From assembly GCF_026262505.1 (NCBI RefSeq), contig NC_067207.1, positions 26,814,082 through 26,878,081 on the forward strand: a stretch of DNA of 64,000 bases, given 5' to 3'. A program made the position numbers and the translations under genes. This DNA comes from Trichomonas vaginalis G3 (lineage: Eukaryota > Parabasalia > Trichomonadida > Trichomonadidae). The notes under the pieces are model-generated. The model had not been told where the DNA came from, did not search any database, and was given only the letters and a program-made list of their open reading frames with translations. This document shows positions 17,819-27,999 of this stretch, piece by piece. The first letter of the stretch is position 1; each line of letters starts with the position of its first letter.

Positions 17819-20512
17819 TTATATCCGCTTTGTCATTCTAGTTTTTGGTTCATACATGAATGCACCATCTGACGAATCACTTTCTAATGCACTTTCTGTT
17901 GATTCATCTTGAAACTCGCTGTCACGTTGGTATCTAATTAAATTTCTTCTTCCGATTTTTCCGAAATTAGTTCCAGCAGATACTGGTGGAGCAATTACTT
18001 GATGTGTATGAGCAGTTGATAGCTGGGAAACAGCATCTCTAAAACTACTCTCGATCTGTGATAATGAACCTGATATAGCCCTGGAAATTGATGCTGATTG
18101 TTGTTGGAAATCCATCGATAATCTACTCATTTCACGATTTTGATCTGAAACTAAATTCTTGAATCCTTGTGTAATATTCATGATATCATTTGATTGTAGT
18201 TGCATTTTATCAATAATTTGGTTGCATGTGTTGTCAAATTGGTCAGAAGTCTTTGATGCTTTGGATTTTGACTTAGATATTCTTGATGAAATTGCGGGGG
18301 ATGATATGACATCCATTGGAGATCCTGGATATAAAGGATCTGTCCTCTGATATGGCATTCCAAGCGCAGATTGCGAGATTTGCAATGGTGTTGGTCTATC
18401 CTGCATTCTCGATGATATAGGAGCAGGTGGAATGGATAATGGTATGGAATCTGGAAGGTCAGATGTGTTTCTAGGTATTGCTGAGAAAATAATTTTTTCA
18501 TCAAATGAATAAAAGGGAATTCTGTTATTTGAACACGCGCAAACGAGATCACTAATAATAAGATTATTAGATCTTGATGTTGGCCATTGAGAAAAGCAAA
18601 CTGTTGAATATTTATAATAATTTCTATTTGTGATTGGCTTAATGTTAGTATTTGAATTTGTATAACTATTCTCTGCTTTTTGTTGTATTGACATTAATTG
18701 TTTTTCAAATTCTTCTTTTTGACGATCTATTTCTTTAGTATTCTTTTGCTTCATTTTATCAAGTTGTTTTCGATGATCTTCTTCCAATTTTTCAATCTCT
18801 TCTTCGTGTTCTTCTTTAATTGAATTAATTTGTTCTTGATTTTGTTTCTTCAGTTTTGTCACCATCTTCTTATGCTTTGTCATCAACTGATCCAACATTT
18901 CTTTGTTTTGCATTTCTTGTTCGGATTTAAGATTTTCAAACTCTTCATTAAGATTATTGAGCTTTTCTGTCATTTCAGCATTTTTCTGTTGGATTATTCG
19001 TTGATTTTGTCTCTTAAGTTTATTAATTTCTTGTTGATGCTGAAGGTTAATTGATTGAATTTCTTCTTCAAATTGGTCTTCAAGATCTCTTTTATTTTGG
19101 TCATGACTATCTGATAGAGCTTTGATTTGACGTGATTCATTGGCCTTTGAATTCATTTTCTTCTTTAATAATTTAATTTGTTCTTCGTATTTCATTTTCA
19201 TTTCAAGAATTTGATCTTCATATTGCTGTCTAATATCATCTGTAGTTTCTGTTGATGTTAATGATGATTCTTGGTCAAATTTGTGTTTTTGGGATTCAAA
19301 TTTATTGTTTTCTTCCTTTAAAGCATTTTCATGGTCAGAAGTTAATTTCTTGATTTCGGAGTCAAACTTTTCTTTGAGTTGTTTAATATCGTTATTGTTT
19401 TGGTCAGTTAATTTCTTTTTCTCTGAATCATGTTCCTTTTTAAGATTTTGGAGTTCGTTTTCATGCTTATTCTTCATATCTGTTATCTCATTTACAAATG
19501 ATAGTATCAAATTGCTTTTCTCTTTCTCATGTTCAGCTTTAATTTTATTAATTTCATCTGTTTGCATTGATAATAGCTTCTTCTTGGAAATTTCATGCTG
19601 CTCATTTAATTTTTGTATTTCTTGTGATTGTTGTGATTTAATTACTGCAGAATTGTTTTGATCTTCCTTTAATTTATTTAATTCTTTAGTAAATTGTGAT
19701 TTTTGAGCATTCAATTGCTTTTGGAAATTGTCATTTTCTTCTTTTAATGCTTTTTCATGATCAGATTTCAGTTGAGCGATTTGTTTTGAATTTTCTTCTT
19801 TAATTGTATTTATTTGTTTTTGAATTCGTTCTTTTTCAGCTTGTAATTGAGCTATTTGACCATTTAGTTCATTTTGTTCTGCAGCTTGCTGTTCCCTTAT
19901 CTTATTAATATTATTTTGATGATTTTCAATGAGTTCTTTCATTTCTTTGAGTTGTTTTTCTTGTACATTATTGATTTCTTTATTGTTTGTATTATCTTTG
20001 TTGAGTTCATCGAGATTTGATTCAAATTCAAATTCAGCGCCAGATTCCTCTTCCTCTTCATAATCTTCGTCTGTAGGAGATAATCCAAGTGATGTCGGTG
20101 GTAAGTCTTGTTTTACTGGGGACTTTTCTTTCTTAGTTTCTTCGTTATTTTCTGAAATTGCTTTTCCTAAAGCAGCAGTTGGACGGAAAGTTTGAGGTGA
20201 TGATTTTAATGCTTCTTTTTTAGCTTTTTCCTTGATAAACAATTGTTTAAACTGCTCATCGAGAGGATGATCCCATAAAGATTCACCAGTTCGAGAATTA
20301 AAATAGAAAGGATCACCCGTTCCATCTTTGCGCTGGTAAATTTTCCATCCAGCAGGAAGAGGAACTGTCAAAGCTTCACGAGCAATCCAATATAAATCTT
20401 GATCAGTTTCTGGATCAGCTCCGAGCCACTGAGCATATTCAGCAATCTCTTCATCTGTCGGATTATTGCCTAAATTAGGATCCTTCATTTCAATAAACTC
20501 AGAAGAATCCAT
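17819..20512 (-). CDS. CEP164-like WW-domain coiled-coil protein
   Basis: 897 residues. Residues about 20-95 hold a helical segment (EEIAEYAQWLGADPETDQDL, then WIAREAL), then a WW domain (PLPAGWKIYQ, YYFNS-like YFNSRTGESLWDHP), followed by FKQLFIKEK. This helix-WW-helix order is the signature of the CEP164 N-terminus, a distal-appendage protein of centrioles and basal bodies. An acidic linker (150-175) and a Lys/Glu/Gln-rich coiled coil of about 450 residues follow, then a less ordered C-terminal third. Trichomonads have four to six basal bodies, so a role there is a sensible inference. The start has TTCACATCTAAATATGG, with an initiator-like TCAC. It could also be another WW coiled-coil protein. 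Confidence 0.7.
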   Translation of the reverse strand: MDSSEFIEMKDPNLGNNPTDEEIAEYAQWLGADPETDQDLYWIAREALTVPLPAGWKIYQRKDGTGDPFYFNSRTGESLWDHPLDEQFKQLFIKEKAKKEALKSSPQTFRPTAALGKAISENNEETKKEKSPVKQDLPPTSLGLSPTDEDYEEEEESGAEFEFESNLDELNKDNTNNKEINNVQEKQLKEMKELIENHQNNINKIREQQAAEQNELNGQIAQLQAEKERIQKQINTIKEENSKQIAQLKSDHEKALKEENDNFQKQLNAQKSQFTKELNKLKEDQNNSAVIKSQQSQEIQKLNEQHEISKKKLLSMQTDEINKIKAEHEKEKSNLILSFVNEITDMKNKHENELQNLKKEHDSEKKKLTDQNNNDIKQLKEKFDSEIKKLTSDHENALKEENNKFESQKHKFDQESSLTSTETTDDIRQQYEDQILEMKMKYEEQIKLLKKKMNSKANESRQIKALSDSHDQNKRDLEDQFEEEIQSINLQHQQEINKLKRQNQRIIQQKNAEMTEKLNNLNEEFENLKSEQEMQNKEMLDQLMTKHKKMVTKLKKQNQEQINSIKEEHEEEIEKLEEDHRKQLDKMKQKNTKEIDRQKEEFEKQLMSIQQKAENSYTNSNTNIKPITNRNYYKYSTVCFSQWPTSRSNNLIISDLVCACSNNRIPFYSFDEKIIFSAIPRNTSDLPDSIPLSIPPAPISSRMQDRPTPLQISQSALGMPYQRTDPLYPGSPMDVISSPAISSRISKSKSKASKTSDQFDNTCNQIIDKMQLQSNDIMNITQGFKNLVSDQNREMSRLSMDFQQQSASISRAISGSLSQIESSFRDAVSQLSTAHTHQVIAPPVSAGTNFGKIGRRNLIRYQRDSEFQDESTESALESDSSDGAFMYEPKTRMTKRI

Positions 20513-20573
20513 ATTTAGATGTGAAAAAAAATTATACGTTTATTTTGTGATAGGATTTTATATACAAAGGTGC

Positions 20574-20905
20574 CTATAGATTGCTACTAAAAGAATATAG
20601 ATCGATTCTTCCATTTTTGCCTTCTGTCTTGATGGATACATCATTTGAAAGCAGAATTTCCGCAATTAACTTCTTTTTCATTCAAGGCATAATGGTGTAC
20701 ATCTTCTCCATATTTTCCCTCTGTATTTATATATGCATCACTTGATTGTAAATGAAAAGGCTGCAATTCAAAGAGCAGTATCTCCATTTCAATCTTTGTG
20801 ATGATATATGTGTCATGTGTAATACAAATTGCCATAATTCCTTGTGAACTTTCACATTTGGCAATTCTGGTAGTCGTTTTCCCGTCTGTATTATTTGAAT
20901 TCCTT
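20574..20905 (-). pseudogene. Degenerate ankyrin-repeat-like fragment
   Basis: Two frames on the minus strand together show ankyrin-like units: one with INTEGKYGEDVHHYALNEK and, after a shift near 20680, IAEILLSNDVSIKTEGKNGR. Helix-loop spacing and the IAEILLS core resemble the large trichomonad ankyrin families. No start codon and at least one frameshift. The remaining sequence up to 21239 shows no gene. Confidence 0.4.
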
Positions 20906-21239
20906 TATAAACTATTAAAAACTCTTAACAATTACTATAATCGCAGTAACATTCTATTTATCAAATGTATTGAAGCTTTCAAATAACTTTTCCCATTATG
21001 GTATCATATTTTTTGAAAATTGAACTAATTTGAGCATACAAAACTATGAGATTCATAATATCCAAAGCAATATTAATCAAATGAATAGAGAATTGCTATT
21101 AGAAAAGAAAATTGATTCAAAATGATAGCAACATATATTCTTTATTAAATAAAAACAAAACAAATAATATTATTAACAAAAACAAATCTATATTAATAGT
21201 TTCTATAATTAAAATGAAGATTTAAATTTTCTTTCTTTT

Positions 21240-22616
21240 TCATTTCAAACCATAAAGGATTTTCTTAGCTCCGAAGCATTTGTCAGCAATAGCAAAATAA
21301 GGATTTGGATATTGCGACATAACTTTCAGATGATAGTCTCCAAACTTCTTCACGCGTTTATATTCACTGGTCTTACGCTTGAACAGTTTAAAATTCTTGG
21401 CCGAGTCATAAATGGAAGAGTCGAATAAAAATCTTGCACGTTTTTCAATATCATTCCTCCATTTTCCGTTTTCAGCAACATATACTACTTCTGATATGGC
21501 CACCTTAAACGAATCTAGAGATATGTTCTTTACATCTTCATGAATTTCATTATTATTAATTGAAAAGATGAAAACGCCTAAAGAGAAAGCAGCAGCAATG
21601 GCTGGGTTATCAGGCTTCTTTCTACTAAAGAAAGCAACAACAGAATTAGGCTGCATGTAAATTACATTGAAACATGAGGAACCTGGAGCTGAAACATATA
21701 CTTTTGATGATGCAAGAAGCCTAGAAACTCCTTCTAAATCTAATAAAGTGTCAGGAGGATACTCTCTCCAGTCATATTGCGGATATGTTAATTTTGTATA
21801 GTTAACTAGCTCTTCTAAGTTTAATACACAACCCCAATTGCCTTTTGGCTTATTGATAATTGTGTAAAGAGTAGGTTTTATCGAGGAATAATTGTATTTT
21901 TTGTAAATAATGTTGTGGAGATCAATCCACGATGCAAATAGTGAGTTAATTCCGAAATCACTAACAACAAGGTGTAAGTCTTTCACGTAAATCCACTCGT
22001 TAGTGAAGGAATGAACATGGTCAGGGTCAAATCCGATGAATTTAAAGAAATTTTTGGCTTGCTTCTCTCCAAAATTGACGAATATCTCTGCATCTTTGAA
22101 ATATTCGCTTGGTAATGATATAATTCCGCAAATCATATCTTGAAGAAAGTGGCCGAATTGAGAATGATAGGAAAATCCTGCAATCACCTTATCGTATTGT
22201 ATGAAGGAATGATTTTTAGGACCTGGTTTGCCCCAATAAGCGAACTTTCTGTTAGGTTCAACGAAATATCCATGGCAATTAAAGCCATCTCTCGTAATAT
22301 CAACATCTCTAAAGTGGTAGTGAATTGCTTCTTGTAATCCAAGCGAATATTTATCCATATAATTTCCAACGTCATATTTACCGGCATTTCGAGTAATTAC
22401 GGCTCTTAAATAGTAATTGTTTTCTTTAAGCATTGTGTAGTTATGAAATATTTCTAAATTTCTTATTAAATGAAATGGAGATATTGCACTAGCGTGTGCC
22501 ATCCATGCTTGAAAGTAAATATTGAAAGCAAATGGTTCGAACAATGAAAATGTGATAATTGAAAGCATTAAAATTATGGCTTGGACATGAGATGATGAAG
22601 ATCCGTTGAATTTCAT
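21240..22616 (-). CDS. Glycosyltransferase family 61-like type II membrane protein
   Basis: 458 residues. One hydrophobic segment near the N-terminus (AIILMLSIITFSLFEPFAF, about 12-30) fits a Golgi signal anchor, with the rest lumenal. The motifs GFSYHSQFGHFLQDMICGI (about 148-166), the region YDWREYPPDTLLDLEGVSRL and the segment VYVSAPGSSCFNVIYMQP (about 308-325) match the layout of the DUF563/GT61 glycosyltransferases. Those enzymes transfer sugars such as xylose or GlcNAc onto glycans. Trichomonads carry related genes in their surface-glycan machinery. The donor and acceptor cannot be read from the sequence. The start context is CGCTCAATGAA. Confidence 0.65.
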   Translation of the reverse strand: MKFNGSSSSHVQAIILMLSIITFSLFEPFAFNIYFQAWMAHASAISPFHLIRNLEIFHNYTMLKENNYYLRAVITRNAGKYDVGNYMDKYSLGLQEAIHYHFRDVDITRDGFNCHGYFVEPNRKFAYWGKPGPKNHSFIQYDKVIAGFSYHSQFGHFLQDMICGIISLPSEYFKDAEIFVNFGEKQAKNFFKFIGFDPDHVHSFTNEWIYVKDLHLVVSDFGINSLFASWIDLHNIIYKKYNYSSIKPTLYTIINKPKGNWGCVLNLEELVNYTKLTYPQYDWREYPPDTLLDLEGVSRLLASSKVYVSAPGSSCFNVIYMQPNSVVAFFSRKKPDNPAIAAAFSLGVFIFSINNNEIHEDVKNISLDSFKVAISEVVYVAENGKWRNDIEKRARFLFDSSIYDSAKNFKLFKRKTSEYKRVKKFGDYHLKVMSQYPNPYFAIADKCFGAKKILYGLK

Positions 22617-23174
22617 TGAGCGACCGGATAAGGCGTATCGTCAAAATTTAAATTTTTAGTAAAAATTTTGGAATCATTTTATGGTATCTTGATAACCTTA
22701 TCGAAAAAATACCTTTTTGTTGTATAAAAGTCAATGGAATCGATTGAAGGATCAATATCGTAAGATTTGATTCATTTCTGAAGTTATTTATATACAAAAA
22801 TATACCCGTATAGATATAATTGTCATGAAATTTAAATATTTGATGATTTCTAGGAAACACAAATTAAAATCCATATTTTTTGGATCATACTTTCACAAAT
22901 GAGATATCTGTGTAACAAAAATGCCTATGTGCACGGAAATTTATATGATTTTATTGTAAATGGCCATCATACTCCTTGCGATATGATGATTCATTGTGTT
23001 TATCTGCTATGCGAAGAATTTTTCACATTAAAATAATGTTTTATTTATGTTTATGCCAGCAGTGAAGATTAAACTCGGAAAAAATGTTTTCTCGGAGTTA
23101 GTATTTCTTTCAAAATTTGAGGACTTTTGATAATTCAGTTTCTGTAGAATTTCTGAAGTTGTAAATTGGCTCAA
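22617..23174. other. Intergenic region between divergent genes
   Basis: Holds the promoters of the glycosyltransferase (minus) and the Rab (plus). TTGGCTCAAATGG at the Rab start has the initiator-like TCA just before the ATG. No other gene seen. Confidence 0.55.
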
Positions 23175-23765
23175 ATGGAAGGAGGAAGAAAGAACGCATC
23201 ATTTAAACTTATTGTGCTTGGTGATAGTGGTGTTGGTAAAACATCTCTAGTAATTAAGCAATGCCAAGAAACTTTTAGTTATCAGCGCGCTCCTACAATC
23301 GGAACCACACATATTAAAACCGTAATTCAAATTGACGACTATGATGTAGAGCTTAAAATTTGGGATACTGCAGGTCAAGAGCAATTTGCTGCTTTAGTAC
23401 CGATGTATGCAAGAGGAGCTCAAGTTTGCATCTTTGTAGCCTCTCTTGTTGATCCTGCATCCATTAAACATATAGAAAACTGGCACGAAAGACTTAATAC
23501 AGCTGGAGAAAATCCTCCTTTTATTGTCGCAATAAATAAGATTGATATCCCTACAGATGCTTCAACAACCATCGACCAAGTTAGAGAGGAATATTCTGAA
23601 AAGTATCCGAACATGTACTTTGTCTCAGCAAGAACAGGAGACTGCGTACACGAACTTTTCGCAGGTGCTGCACAAGAAGCTCTGAAAACTCTTAAATTAA
23701 AAGAAGAAGATGTTAGTGTTAACATTGCTGAAAATCAAAAGCCAGCAAACAAAGGCTGCTGTTAA
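23175..23765 (+). CDS. Rab family small GTPase
   Basis: 196 residues from the ATG at 23175; an in-frame TTG three codons upstream is not needed. All G-box motifs are present: GDSGVGKTSL (P-loop), TIGTTHIKT (switch I), WDTAGQEQF (switch II), NKID, and SAR in the last box. The C-terminus ends KGCC, a dual geranylgeranylation signal for membrane attachment. The switch regions resemble the Rab5/Rab22 group, which acts in early endocytic traffic, but the subfamily is not certain. A single, intact copy with GC-richer codon use than its surroundings, consistent with an expressed host gene. Confidence 0.93.
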   Translation: MEGGRKNASFKLIVLGDSGVGKTSLVIKQCQETFSYQRAPTIGTTHIKTVIQIDDYDVELKIWDTAGQEQFAALVPMYARGAQVCIFVASLVDPASIKHIENWHERLNTAGENPPFIVAINKIDIPTDASTTIDQVREEYSEKYPNMYFVSARTGDCVHELFAGAAQEALKTLKLKEEDVSVNIAENQKPANKGCC

Positions 23766-24404
23766 TGATATTTTTTTGTCCTATTTATTTGTTCATTTAT
23801 ATTGATAAATTATTACATCTATTGTTTTATATAAATAGTTAAATTCTAGAAACAAAAAAGAACAAAAATTGATCTGAAATATTGGTTTTCCATAAACAGA
23901 AGCGGTTTTTAATTAATGATTTGCATTTTCTATGATATAAATATGTTAAATATGTGAATTTTTAATCCGAAATTTTTATGAGTTTTTTTTTTATCATCAG
24001 ATATTATTTTGCATTCATAAACTCTATCGCCACTGAATGTCTCCCAGAATGGAACAAAGTTCCCAAGTCAGAATGTGATTGCAGAACTTTGACCGAAAAA
24101 CTGCAGCAGTGGAAATATGGTCATGAAATTGGGTCTTTCTCATAACATAACCATCTTCATTTACAGTAGCATAGTATTAATTAATGATTGTCCGATAAAG
24201 TGCGTATCCCATCTTGTTATACATGGTTTGAGATGGCCTGTCGAATAAATCAACAAATTTTGATTTAAAACATTCATCAGATGGGTATTAGCTCACCTTT
24301 GAATCCAATACTAGTGTATTTGTGACAATAGAAACTAGTATAATCTCTAATATGTGAATGATTGAAAGCATTATGTAGAAAAGATACTCTTTACCTCAAT
24401 TAGT
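23766..24404. other. Spacer with possible older pseudogene sequence
   Basis: AT-rich 3' flank of the Rab gene. About 24010-24130 reads in pieces like coding sequence on the plus strand and may be a lost upstream part of the kinase pseudogene that follows; this is a guess. Confidence 0.35.
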
Positions 24405-25231
24405 ATGCTGATTTTCAACTCTCTTCTTAGCCCTATATCTCCACCAGACTTGAGTAGCCAAACTGAATTTGCGAGAATTGTCATTTTCCCACCGCAATCA
24501 GCTCATCCTTCAACAATTTTCCGCCAAGAAAATCTCATGCTATCACCAAAGAGCAATAATTCTTCGTTAAATCCATGCCAAAGGCTTTACCACGATCCTG
24601 CCCATTCACAAGGTCCTGCTAAGTCATCATTCCTCAAAGAATTGAATGTTACAGAGACTCTTAATAAAATCAAAGCAATTTCTCCACTTATGGAGCTTCT
24701 AACCATTCAAAAAAAAGCATTTATATAATAATTATTATCATTGTCTCACAGATCCAGGTCTTATGCCCGCATTGTTCAGATCTGTCAACTTGGAGTCAGA
24801 TGAAGAATCTCGTGATATCGTAAATGCCTCAAAACACGAAATCCGTTCGATGTTGAATATGCCAGTTCATAAATAACTCCGATAAAAAACCTATTGATCC
24901 TAAAATTGAATTGTTTTCAGAGTTCCTTACCGCTTATTCCATCATGACGTACCTTTTGAAGTTCGGAGATAGGCATGACAACAACATTATTGTTATTAGA
25001 GATGGTCATTTATTGCATATTGACTACGGATTCATCTTAGGTGATGTTAATAAGTCTTTTACGCCACCAGTGAAATTATTCAGAGAAATGGTGGACATAA
25101 TTGATCCGGAAAATGGTTTACAGGAGATTTGTGATTGGATTTGCTCCACTTTCAACTCATTAAGAAACAGAGCAAGACTAATTTTAGTTCTTATCGAATT
25201 GATGTTCACTGCTCCTCTTGAGTGCTTCTAA
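24405..25231 (+). pseudogene. Phosphatidylinositol 3-kinase (Vps34-like) pseudogene
   Basis: The most conserved part is intact at 24911-25231: YLLKFGDRHDNN (catalytic loop), HIDYGFILGDVNKSFTPPVK (metal-binding Asp in a DYG version of DFG, then the activation loop), REMVD and a C-terminal helix with LRNRARLILVLIELM. These match class III PI 3-kinases. Upstream (24405-24728) an open frame resembles the N-lobe edge, but the rest of the N-lobe and its ATP-binding Lys are missing, and stops separate the pieces (around 24730-24900). The reading frame is broken and short, so it is a relic. The functional paralogue must lie elsewhere. Confidence 0.75.
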
Positions 25232-25277
25232 CAGAATCCAATGCGTAGATTATCACAAGTTGAGAACTCTCTGTTGC

Positions 25278-25668
25278 TTAGCTGCAGTAAAGAAATAATT
25301 TAATGTCGTCTGCACCGACGATTGATGATGTTAGGTCTGTATGTTTTCCAATCTTTTTATAGCTTCGAGCTTCACATAAATAAGGAGAATATAAATTATG
25401 AAGATTTATTTCTGTCATTTTCTTTGAAATCTGAATATAATTTCCATTCATTTCGAATGTATTATCTTCAAAATGGCATTCATTTGCAGTAGGTGATCCT
25501 GAATTAATATTAAATAAATTAGATGCTTTGTTTCCTTTGAAGAAACATTGACTTACTGAAAGTTTAACAGAATCAGCAAGAAAGAAAATTCCACCATTTG
25601 AAACTTTGTTATCAATAACATTACAAAAATAGAAATTTTGTGTTTTTAAAATTAAGATAAGCTTTATT
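25278..25668 (-). pseudogene. Beta-helix surface-protein fragment (Pmp-like)
   Basis: About 125 codons open on the minus strand with no start codon, ending at a TAA at 25278-25280. The translation shows repeats of NVIDNKVSNGGIFFLADSVK and SQCFFKGNKASN type, with Cys-Phe and GG-hydrophobic turns typical of right-handed beta-helix surface proteins abundant in trichomonads. It abuts the kinase pseudogene, so two unrelated gene fragments lie side by side. Confidence 0.55.
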
Positions 25669-26987
25669 TATCTCCTTAAATATTCATCTTTTTGAGATTT
25701 TCATATATCAATATATTTAGCTATAATATAATCTATCTACCTGATTTGGAATATCCAAAAAAGGTTAAGGATTCGTTGATTTTGAAATTTTTTCATTTTT
25801 TTTTTCGAATTTTTTTTTTGAAGGAGGTCTATCGTCTTTAGGGCACCCTTAACCTTTACTGCCATTTTTTTATGTTATCAAAATAACAATGAAAATTAAT
25901 TAAATTTCTTGTATGGCTTGGGAATTAATTAAACCAGTAGTGGTTCCACACGGGATATTGAGTGTTAATCAATGGAACAAGTAGAGAAAAATGCATACTA
26001 GTGTGACTCACTGAAGCCGCGATTAAATCCAGAATTAGCCTAAGTTGTATGAATATCATAATCTAATTTTGATGATAGTATAATATTATTAATATTTAGA
26101 GTATAAATCATTATATACTATCTGTATTACAATATGTTTGATCTATAATTCACAATAATGTTTAATATTAGGAGAATTCAATTGAAAATCTTATTATATA
26201 AATACAATTTTTCGTATTAAAGATTATACACATGTATATTTCACATTACTATAATCAAACATATCACTAATTTGCCTTTAGCAATAGTTTAACATAAGGA
26301 TATAAAATATTAGATGTTTCAATCCCCAAGGAATACGAAAACTGCTTTTAATATTTTAAGATAACAAATGTAGATAAAAGCTTCAATGTTTCAAAAAAAT
26401 TAACATATTGAGTGAGATTGCATCGAAAAATGATGCATATAGCTGCTCATATCTCAATATAATTGATAAGGTAAGTATTAATGTAGACTTCATATGTGAT
26501 TTTAGTTCTCTAATGAGGATATACGTTTTCATTTATAACCAAAGCTGGTATTATTGCTGATTTAATAAAGTAAATATTTGTAATATGTATGTTTAGGGTG
26601 TTAAGAAACTAGCAATCATACTTTCACGATAAAATAATATTTCAAATAATAAAAATGAATTTAAGAATTTTATATAAATGCATATGAATATATATTAAAA
26701 ATAACGACTTTTGACCGATTTATAAAAAAAATCCTAAAATTTCAATAATATCATTTTTCTGCTTTAAATACATGCTTTATAGCACTTTAAATAGATTTTA
26801 TTGGCATTTAATTCTTAAATTATTCTCATTTCGCCATAATCTTCCTTGTTTTTCAAATTGTAATTCTAATTTCCCCAGAAATTAACTAACAGTCTTACAC
26901 ACACCTTCCATTCCATTTACAAACGACCAACTTATTAAAAATTGTAGGTTTTCGTAAATAATTTGGGAAATTTTTTGTGAATTTGAA
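25669..26987. other. Gene-free AT-rich stretch
   Basis: One feature stands out: AAAGGTTAAGG (about 25760) and its complement CCTTAACCTTT (about 25848) bound a 100-bp block, a possible small MITE whose right end also carries GCACCCTTAA. Nothing else recognised. Confidence 0.5.
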
Positions 26988-27914
26988 TCAAAGAGGAGAG
27001 AAATTATTGAATACTGTATCGTAAAGTGTATCTTCCCATGTTTTTGGTCTAAATTTTGTAATTTGGATCTCTGTTGGAGAAATAACTTCAAGAGCAGCTC
27101 CTTCGTGGAATCCGCCCACATAACTGGGCGCAGAGAATATAGTAAGGACTCGTTTATCATGGTTCCACTTAAATCCCGAGTTGACCGCTTCGTGTCCTCG
27201 AACAACAAATTTGAGATTATTTTTCTCAATAAACTTGGCAGATATATCAGGTCCCCAGCATTTTCCACCTTCTCTTATAGCTGGCTGAATACCTGGCGCC
27301 TCAGATGGATCGTTCCACATGATTTCTTTCAAAATAGGAAATTGTGTTGGAGGAGCAGAGCCTGTATCGGGTATTGTTCGTGTAAGTTGGTCTAGTTGCT
27401 CAATTGTTTCGAGAAATGGCGTTAATCCGCCGTGAACGCCTAAAATATTGTTATCAATTAAGATCGCAATAGGAATTGCCATAAAAACATCAATGAAAAC
27501 ACGCCAAATGTTGTAATCTCCGTAGCGTCGTAAAATTTCATCGTAAAATCCGTATGTTGCAGTCATATTGTAACCTTCGTGATTTCCACGAACAAGATAG
27601 AACGTTTCTGGGAATTTAATCTTGTATGCAAATAGTAATACTATTGTATGAACTGATTTATCACCTCTATCGACAAAATCACCAACAAAGCAATATTTTC
27701 CATCTGTTGGATATCCAAATATATTGAAAATCTCGAGTACATCATCAAAATCGCCGTGTACATCTCCTAAAAGAGTCATAGGTGATGTTGTTCTGAGAAC
27801 ATTTGGTTCATGCTTTAATATAGGATATACTTTGGAGCATACGAGATTTACATCCTCTACAGTAGGATCTTGACCTTCTAAAATTCTTTGAATAATAGAA
27901 TCTATTTCATTCAT
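26988..27914 (-). CDS. PPP-family serine/threonine phosphatase
   Basis: 308 residues, the normal length of a PP1/PP2A/PP6-type catalytic core without extensions. Metal-binding and catalytic motifs are all visible: GDVHGDF (about 50-56), GDFVDRGD (78-85), LVRGNHEG (111-118), the HGG of LGVHGGL (about 163) and RGHEAV (about 238), then IFSAPSYVGG. PSY replaces the usual PNY of many family members. It removes phosphate from Ser/Thr in proteins; the regulatory partner is unknown. It is arranged head to head with the Rad23-like gene, sharing an 85-bp spacer. The start has AATTCATGAATG. Confidence 0.92.
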   Translation of the reverse strand: MNEIDSIIQRILEGQDPTVEDVNLVCSKVYPILKHEPNVLRTTSPMTLLGDVHGDFDDVLEIFNIFGYPTDGKYCFVGDFVDRGDKSVHTIVLLFAYKIKFPETFYLVRGNHEGYNMTATYGFYDEILRRYGDYNIWRVFIDVFMAIPIAILIDNNILGVHGGLTPFLETIEQLDQLTRTIPDTGSAPPTQFPILKEIMWNDPSEAPGIQPAIREGGKCWGPDISAKFIEKNNLKFVVRGHEAVNSGFKWNHDKRVLTIFSAPSYVGGFHEGAALEVISPTEIQITKFRPKTWEDTLYDTVFNNFSPL

Positions 27915-27999
27915 GAATTTTTTTTACAAAATTTTTCGACGATTATTGTAAAGTACCATATATTTTTTTTCTTATTCTTGAGAAAAAAAAATTTAAAAA
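27915..27999. promoter_or_regulatory. Shared divergent promoter region
   Basis: Only 85 bp separate two ATGs on opposite strands, so both promoters must lie here. On the minus strand TTCATGAATG is initiator-like; on the plus strand no clear TCA element is visible, only an A-rich run before the ATG. Confidence 0.6.

Noticed and set aside
18830-19661. Long hydrophobic open frames opposite the coiled-coil gene
   Set aside because: Antisense of Lys/Glu/Gln-rich heptads gives Phe/Leu/Ser-rich frames; shadows.
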